Assembly (NCBI GenBank): GCA_963556255.1
Contig: OY744604.1
Location: 78,424,236 to 78,488,235, forward strand
Length of the DNA: 64,000 nt
Direction of reading: 5' to 3'
Origin: Allolobophora icterica
Taxonomy: Eukaryota > Annelida > Clitellata > Crassiclitellata > Lumbricidae
A program made the translations under genes and the position numbers. Positions 57,561-64,000 of the stretch are shown piece after piece (positions within the stretch are counted from its first letter, which is position 1; the number at the start of each line of letters is the position of its first letter). Under the pieces are notes generated by a model. It ran no database searches. It saw only the letters and a program-made list of their open reading frames with translations, and was not told the DNA's origin.

Positions 57561-57698
57561 ACACCACAGACTGTGTAGCGACCCTGGACAAGTTGCTCAA
57601 CCACAGTATACCCTGTGAGGAAGGCAACTGGAAACCACCTCAGTCATCTCATCCCCGGGTGGCATAAAGCCAATGAACCTGGCTCCAGGCAGAGAATT

Positions 57699-58012
<314 letters not shown>

Positions 58013-58432
58013 CGTTTTCGGCACTGCATTTTATGCCTGTGAAGCGAGGATACGTAAGAAGGTCGACAGAACCAGGATTTGGACATTAGAAATACACTAC
58101 TTCCGTAGGATGTTGCTACTAAGTTGTCACAGAAAACTAAGCTAACCGTTATAGTAAAACTCGAAATTTTTAAAGCATTGCAATAAAGCTTAACGTAAAG
58201 CACCAGTTTACTCACGAGTGCTGGATCGTATCAACTACTGCAGTGGTTCTAGAGTTCAGAATTCAGATGGATAGTTGTTTTGTTTGGAATATCTAAGGCC
58301 AAGCTACACGCTTTTCAGACGACTCTACTTGTTATGATCTCCTCATATTGTACTGTCGTCGAGTACTACATTTACTGCAAATTTTTTGTTAGAACGCCTT
58401 ACGAGTTTTTTATTTTTTGCGCAACCTGTTAA

Positions 58433-58883
58433 GGGGCCATCCATATATTACGTACGTAAAAATCCTGGAAAATTAGACCCCCTACCCCCTGTTCGCAAAC
58501 GTACTTTCTTCCACGCACCCCCTGCGTATGTACGCTTGACGCACCCCCCCCCCCGAAGACCACCTGCAGAAAGTGTCTCGGCAGTGACTGTCTGTACTTT
58601 AGGCCAGATTGAAGGATGAGTGAGGGCCAATATAGACAAATTATAGGTATCTCGTTCACAGCACAGAATAACTGCACATGGCTTTTATATAATGTAATAA
58701 AATGCCATCGGACGACTATATGACAATACAGAGTTTTAAATAGGCTAATGTGGACGTCAAAATTAGAAATGTATTGTGCCTACGTACACATTTTGTCCCC
58801 CTCCCCCCGTTCGCAGCCGTACGCAAAATCGCCTAAATCCGACCCCTCCCCCATCATTGCGTACGTAATATGTGGATGGCCCC
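58433..58883 (+). mobile_element. PIF/Harbinger-like MITE, copy 3
   Basis: The ends GGGGCCATCCATATATTACG and, inverted, GGGGCCATCCACATATTACG are flanked by a perfect 3-bp duplication TAA (58430-58432 and 58884-58886). It shares CTTTAGGCCAGATTGAAGGA and the C-run with copy 1. Confidence 0.88.
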
Positions 58884-59210
58884 TAATCTAAATACTTCAC
58901 TGATATCTGGTCATATTATTATGCAAGCCCAGTGAATGCATTTTCCTCAACATGCATGACACGATATGTTAATCAGACACACTCTTTAGTCTCTTGTGCA
59001 GGAGGACTGTCCCTAAGACACTTTGCACAAAATTAAGGTCAATCTAGAGGTCACATTATACAATCTTCGGAGTTTACAGTTAAATTTATCGCAGAGATAT
59101 CATTCATCGTTTTTAAAAGGCCTCAGAAATGGAGATTTTAAGAATTTTATTAACAATTCTGAGCAGTCTATTGCAAGTATTTAAAAACAAAGCATGACAC
59201 GAGATGTTAA

Positions 59211-59455
59211 TGGGGCGTGGTGGCTCAGTGGTAAGTTCGGCGCCTTGTGAACGGAGGGTTGCAGGTTCGAATCCCACTCTAGCAGCTGCGTACGGACCTT
59301 GGGCAAGTCCTTCACTCGCAATTGCTCGTGGCGCTTCGGCGTGAAAATTCCGGCACAGTATCAAATGCTGTAGTCGGGAGCGTCTGCGTAGTATGAGTAG
59401 TAGTTGACTTCGAGAGGCGCTATAGAAATATCCGGAATAAATAAATAAATAAATA
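59211..59455 (+). mobile_element. Complete tRNA-derived SINE (family 1)
   Basis: The head GGGGCGTGGTGGCTCAGTGG contains an A-box and is followed by a perfect B-box GGTTCGAATCC at the correct distance. The body (CCTTGGGCAAGTCCTTCACT, TCGTGGCGCTTCGGCG) ends in GAGAGGCGCTATAGAAATAT then CCGG and an AATA tail. The last 20 bp resemble the 3' ends of LINE family X, so that LINE probably supplies its reverse transcriptase. Family members are fragmentary elsewhere in the window. Confidence 0.92.
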
Positions 59456-60110
59456 TGTTCTAAACTAATTTAAAACTGAAAATCTGAACAAAGAAAAAAC
59501 AAGTAAGTGCTTCAGAATAAGGAATAAATCTGAAGAATATTCATCCCCACGCGTATGAAACAGGCGATTTAATCCAATCCGTCTTGAGCAATTGGTCTAA
59601 CTATTTCGAATGCCAAGGGAACAACGTATGACATAAACTAAGCGGTATATTTTAAAATCCTGTTTGGCTGTAATCTCGGCAATAACGACCTCATCATCTA
59701 ATCACTGTCCAACTGACCATCTTATCACTGACAACATATTATTCCCTACTGATATCTTCCTTACGCTGTCGTTGATGAGTTCAGTAATGTGCAACTGAAT
59801 TCAGCAAATGGAGTAAGTTCACGTACATTGAAATCACGCACAAGAGAGAACAAACAATCAACATCAATATTGCAAGAAATACCAATCGATTGTCGGTATT
59901 TGCTGAGAAACCTAACGAGAATAACAAACTCAGATTCGATTGGAGAAGTAAATCGTCTCCCACAACGTTTCACAGATTCCCAGAATCAAAAGCAGCTTTA
60001 ACATAGACGAAGCTCAAACACGATTGATGACGTCATTGTCTTATGCATATTGTAACCTCGGACAATCAAATACTGTGTGTCTCACATTTCGTAGTCATTC
60101 ATATTGCTAT

Positions 60111-60365
60111 TTTTTATATAAGTTATTACCTATCATTACCTAATCCAATCTAAGAACTTCTATAGACTGTAATAATAATGACACGCGTGGCATAGGTTGA
60201 CGGTCGCTATTAATCAAATACTGTGTGCAAGACGAATTCCAGGGTGATTCCGGTTAAAAGTAAAGATGGGAGTTCAAGAAAATCACAGAAAATACAGCCT
60301 ACGGAGCAAATGAGGTTTAATAAGAACCGATTCTGCTTATTTTGCCGTGTGATGCAGTAAAGCTT
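60111..60365. other. Spacer, nothing recognised
   Basis: No feature was recognised. Confidence 0.35.
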
Positions 60366-60369
60366 TTAT

Positions 60370-60805
60370 TATGAGTCATCAACAGATAACTGGAAAGTTT
60401 CGCTTGTTTTTTTTGCTATATCCCGAAACACGATCAGTAGATTTCATAACAGTGTCAGTAGTCGAACGCCTATTGTGTCCTTGTTTTCTTCCGGAATTAG
60501 CTGCAACCGCTGCCCAACTAGCTGAGACAGCTGATCATCGTCTTTTGCAAGCCATTTGTCAAGACTCTAGCCATGTACTCCGAGATCTGTCCCTTCCTCC
60601 GTAATAAATAACTATCACCTTCGTACTAGGACCTCTCCCTGCCTCTACCTGGTCTCTGGAAATCGGACTCGGACCACCAATGGACATCGATCTCTGGACA
60701 ACCCCTCGGATACGTCGCAGCGTTCGTGAATAAGCTGGTGCTTTGCGCTCAGCTTTACAGTGGCGCTTTATAAAATTGGAGATTGCGATTACGATTACGA
60801 TTAGG
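60370..60805 (+). pseudogene. LINE C-terminus and 3' end with GATTAC tail
   Basis: Frames read LAETADHRLLQAICQDSSHV then LRDLSLPP, and further IGLGPPMDIDLWTTPRIRRS, a C-terminal LINE pattern (ADxxLxxxI...HVLxxLLPP). The 3' end is TACAGTGGCGCTTTATAAAA followed by GATTAC repeats (60778-60803). Confidence 0.6.
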
Positions 60806-61175
60806 ACACATAATTTCACACTACCCCATAAGGTGATCGTAATTTCATTCCTTGAACCCTATATAAGTACGTTTATTGGCTCGGTTTCGATTTGGGGTTG
60901 TATCTCCTACAAAGGAACAATTAGTTGATTGTATGTTCCACGTTGCGTTCGTGTCAGCTTGCATGCATGTTACAAATAAACTAATATCGATTGTTGATTT
61001 CGTTGCCGTTAGCAATCGTTCTTACACTGCAACGTTTTTTCAACTGGTTTTCTGAACTTTTTTATAGTATTGACTAGAAAATTTAGTTAGCAGGGCCTAT
61101 ACTAATTTTATATAAAATGGCATTGTACATGTTCAGCAGTTATTACACAGTATCCATCATACTTTTATATAAATA
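60806..61175. other. Spacer, nothing recognised
   Basis: No gene or repeat recognised. Confidence 0.35.
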
Positions 61176-61179
61176 CAAA

Positions 61180-61325
61180 TACATGACTGCAGAAAATAAG
61201 AAACGATAAGACAATCATTAGGTATCCAAAAACTCTGCTAGACAAAGTCGTTCATCTAAGACTGCGATTCTTTGGACATGTGGAGAGAATGCCAGTTGAC
61301 CGAATCCAACACTGCTGCTTCGCAC
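61180..61325 (+). pseudogene. RTE-type LINE fragment
   Basis: ACTGCAGAAAATAAGAAACG... to CCAGTTGACCGAATCC matches 32680-32815 and 55970-56115. The frame VERMPVDRIQH is preserved; the rest is lost. Confidence 0.75.
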
Positions 61326-62065
61326 TACCTCTGAAAAATCCACGCGCCGTCACTGATCCTAATCAAAGTGTTTCCGAACTCGCTACACTGTTACCTACAT
61401 GCGTCTGCAGTAGATGTCTCGATAAAAAAAACATGAATCGATATAACAAAGATCGTAGAACAGCAAGTAGGCCTATGTTTGCACGCATCAGATTCTGCAG
61501 TTGTTTTGATATGGTCTATTTAATAATCACAAAACTCAACCAGTCTACTGATACCGATTTTGAGAACAATCTTATTTTGAAATTTTCAAAGTCTACCAAG
61601 TCTTTTATTTCATGCACTGAGTGAGTTTTGGCGCTGTTTGTTGTATGTTATAGGTTTGCATACAAAAGAGCAACTGAAAAACGAAAAACTGCAGTTAATT
61701 AGCCCTGGAGAAGTGCTTCTGTTTTTCAAACTTAAACTGTTGTTTAAAACTAAAACTGTTGTAGCATAGTGTAATTAGAACATTATACATCGCCTTCTTG
61801 GTAGCTGCGGAAGTTGATGACCGCCAATGGTGTCTTAACGGTGGTACAGTTCTTTAAGAACGACAAGTAATTCATCCGCAGGCGAATAATTATAATTGAA
61901 CAGCTGCAGTGTGGTTTGGCAACAGTTTGTTTTAATTTTAATGTGGTATTTCATCGAGGAATGAAAGCAGAAGCAGTCCTTCAAGCTAAAGTTTGAGCTT
62001 TAAACTTGAACCTTTGAGAGAGGCAGTGACGGTGTGAAGTGTTAGCGACTTCATTCTTAGTTTCA
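61326..62065. other. Intergenic stretch, nothing recognised
   Basis: An open frame to 61624 continues from the LINE fragment into unrelated sequence and has no recognised domain. One TAGGCCTA occurs near 61468. Confidence 0.4.
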
Positions 62066-62066
62066 A

Positions 62067-62325
<259 letters not shown>

Positions 62326-62475
62326 GTCTGATCCTCGCAATTGAAATGTACGGTCAGTGCACTTGTTTTAACCCAGTTTGCAATGCTAGATTTATCACTT
62401 GACAAACCGAAATCCCTGATTTGTTGCAATAGATGATTATGTTTTATACACATAGTTTCAGACCAGTTTTTGGCT

Positions 62476-62668
62476 GGTTTTATTTATTTATTTATTTATT
62501 TAATTTAGTTATTCCGGATATTTCTATAGCGCCTCTCGAAGTCTACTACTACTCAGAGGCGCTCCCGACTACAGCATTTGATACTGTGCCGGAATTTTCA
62601 CGCCGAAGCGCCACGAGCAATTGCGAGTGAAGGACTTGCCCAAGGTCCGTACGCAGCGGCTAGAGTGT
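62476..62668 (-). mobile_element. SINE family 1, 5' truncated
   Basis: The inverse of the 59211 element: an AAAT tail, CCGGATATTTCTATAGCGCC, AGTGAAGGACTTGCCCAAGG, ending near GTACGCAGCGGCTAGAGTG without the tRNA head. Confidence 0.9.
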
Positions 62669-62960
62669 GCATGTACAGTTATTCAATCGAGAATGATCTA
62701 TAGACCTTGAATGTAGTGTCCATCAAGCTGATGTAACAGGATTGTATCGAAACTAGACGTAGGCCTCCTGTTGTGAAATTGGACATTGAGAAGAAAAGAT
62801 ATTAATGACTAAAGCTTCGAACTGTTTTAATACTTTAATATAAATATAGGGCATGCTACTGTATAGAAGGCAATTATACGTAGAATTAAGGCAAGTTAAA
62901 TTGAGTTCTATGTGTACCAGTAAGCAAGAGAAATTGTGATTGTACTTGTAATCGAACATT

Positions 62961-62968
62961 TATAAAAG
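62961..62968 (+). promoter_or_regulatory. TATA box of the candidate gene
   Basis: TATAAAAG, 51 bp before the ATG at 63019. A start site about 30 bp downstream would give a 5' leader of roughly 30 bases. The duplicated copy at 12.5 kb has TATTAAAG at the same place. Confidence 0.5.
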
Positions 62969-63018
62969 CGCCACGCAACGATTCAGAGACCCAAGTCAGT
63001 GCCATCGTTAACAAATAA

Positions 63019-63222
63019 ATGGACTTCAGGCGTTTCCGAAACGGAAGGAAGAAAAAGACTGAGGAGGTCAAGCCGTCATTTCTTTGGAATGCGGTTCCAA
63101 CTAGAGGACCCAACATAAGCAAAGCTTTCAGACTAAGCATTAGACCAACTCATGCGGGGACAACCAGAAGGTCATTGGCGGCCGAGCTGAGAGTGCAGCG
63201 ACTAGGGAGTGAAGAGACCGAG
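63019..63222 (+). CDS. Candidate first exon of an unrecognised gene
   Basis: The ATG opens 68 codons to a potential donor ACCGAG/GTAAAA in phase 0; read-through would stop at 63252. The peptide contains RRFRNGRKKKTEEVKPSF, NAVPTRGPNISKAFRLS and THAGTTRRSLAAELRVQRLG: basic, with no domain I recognise. I chose the start because a TATA box lies just upstream and because similarity with the 12.5 kb copy rises sharply over the second half of this exon (about four differences in 100 bp). That copy is broken by a one-base deletion and a hAT insertion. Downstream exons were not found before the window ends. It could alternatively be part of an unrecognised repeat that carries its own promoter. Confidence 0.42.
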
Positions 63223-63386
63223 GTAAAAAGGCAAGGATATTTTTGCAATTGACGCTGACATTGAAGCTATTTGCAATAATCAATAGTTTGCTACTGATTA
63301 AATACCTTTGTTATGCAATGCGGTCATTGTTGTGATTCATAAAAAATGCATTACGATGAGCTCTTGCCTGGCGCCATAACTTTTAA

Positions 63387-64000
63387 CCCATTTGTGCCCA
63401 CGGTCGCTTTTTAGGGACACAAAGTTATTCAAGTCCAGTCTAGCATACATGATCCGCAAACTGATATTGTCTCTTTTTCTGTAATTACTGATGTCTCTAG
63501 TATTATTTGGAGCGTTTTATTTTTATGTTTATAAATATTCTATTAGTAAATATGACGTCATAAACTTCGCCCGCGAGAAATTTTACAAATGATGAATTCT
63601 TCTTAAAGGTAAGCATTTTTCTAATAAATGATCTCAGTAAATTGAAAAAACTGGTTGATGCTTATGTAGTACAACTATTTAGCTTGTGCAGGAATACTTT
63701 TGTTGCATGTTTGTTATGTACGTATTCCTTACTATGTTGTGTTGAAATCCTGTCCCTAAAAAGGGACTGTGGTCATTGGAGGCCACAGTATTTTCCTACA
63801 GGCTAACATGGGAGTATGTGTTTTGACCACTGGAGCTCATTGAATCCACCCATTATAGCACATTATTCGGTACCATTTCAATGCCAGTGTATAGAAAATT
63901 ATTTCCCTGTTGTTAAAATATTTAGTTTTGTTTTACATCTGTGCTATCTCCGTTACCGGCCATTCCATTCTCTGGTGGAGTTATGTAAATGTCCGCGCGA
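63387..64000 (+). mobile_element. Possible piggyBac-type element, left end, runs off window
   Basis: TTAA (63383-63386) is followed by CCCATTTGTGCCCACGGTCG; TTAA targets with CC-rich ends are the piggyBac hallmark. Inside, CTTTTTAGGGACA (63411) and its inverted relative TGTCCCTAAAAAGGGAC (63752) and GGCCACAGT recur. No transposase was seen and the other end is not in the window. Confidence 0.4.

Larger units (their letters stand above)
58200..60110 (+). repeat. Duplicated segment C
   Basis: Its left part (58388-58432) matches segment B and its middle (59050-59560) matches segment A, while 59840-59985 resembles 35788-35905. Private insertions are a Harbinger-like MITE (58433-58883) and a SINE (59211-59455). 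No ORF is conserved. Confidence 0.72.
62424..63260 (+). repeat. Duplicated segment E' (partner at 12082-13776)
   Basis: Matches the 12.1 kb segment from CATAGTTTCAGACCAGTTTT to GAAGCTATTTGCAAT. A 5'-truncated SINE in minus orientation (62476-62668) is inserted. Contains the TATA box and candidate exon described below. Confidence 0.85.

Noticed and set aside
59211..59285. Possible functional tRNA gene
   Set aside because: A and B boxes are good, but the sequence continues into a SINE body with a LINE-like tail and cannot close a tRNA acceptor stem.

Overview
This window is non-coding-rich eukaryotic DNA from an animal, most likely a marine invertebrate. The evidence is a single-exon ZMYM1-like hAT transposase, several non-LTR retrotransposon families of RTE and CR1/L2 type, tRNA-derived SINEs, PIF/Harbinger and mariner relics, long microsatellites, and exons with GT/AG borders. 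I cannot name the species. Nothing is bacterial, and I see no operon, CRISPR array, rRNA or functional tRNA gene.

Most of the sequence is transposable elements, many of them nested. Thirteen DNA elements could be delimited to the base or nearly so by terminal inverted repeats plus target-site duplications. Eight-bp duplications of hAT type flank elements at 1418-2201, 2767-4936, 5121-8498, 12732-13710, 14053-14946, 16433-16840, 17495-17702, 23519-24823, 31446-34124, 32972-33979 and 42573-43286. Three-bp TTA/TAA duplications flank two of three Harbinger-like copies, and a TA flanks a mariner foldback. The only clearly intact long gene is the 854-residue hAT transposase at 5610-8174. A full-length but frame-broken RTE retrotransposon (24877-28275) has an 11-bp target duplication.

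Host-like coding signal is sparse. On the minus strand two phase-compatible exons (21985-21778 and 21155-20305) encode an F-box-like segment followed by a repeat-rich, propeller-like C-terminal domain. Possible upstream exons lie at 35787-35660 and 38007-37561, so the gene may have introns of many kilobases filled with transposons. On the plus strand a candidate first exon (63019-63222) lies 51 bp downstream of a TATA box, and a frameshifted, transposon-interrupted sister copy lies at 12544-13733. Segments at 15.8-18.7, 52.4-54.4 and 58.2-60.1 kb are diverged copies of each other, which suggests an old multi-copy locus broken up by insertions.

Layout: 1-11.4 kb DNA transposons; 11.4-19 kb microsatellite, duplicated segments and hAT MITEs; 19-22 kb the F-box/propeller exons; 22-31 kb retroelements and the RTE copy; 31.4-34.1 kb a triple nest; 35-38 kb candidate exons; 38.5-52.4 kb LINE relics in and around hAT-like elements; 52.4-60 kb duplicated segments, LINE pieces and two very long triplet/hexamer arrays; 60-64 kb LINE tails, the TATA-driven exon and a possible piggyBac end at the right edge.

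The most unusual signals are about 29 exact copies of the palindrome TAGGCCTA, one sitting as an apparent 6-bp insertion in a retrotransposon reading frame; an element whose relic protein belongs to an uncharacterised transposon family and whose ends can be defined here; subterminal arrays of CGATCGA and CGTACG; and two perfect short hairpins.
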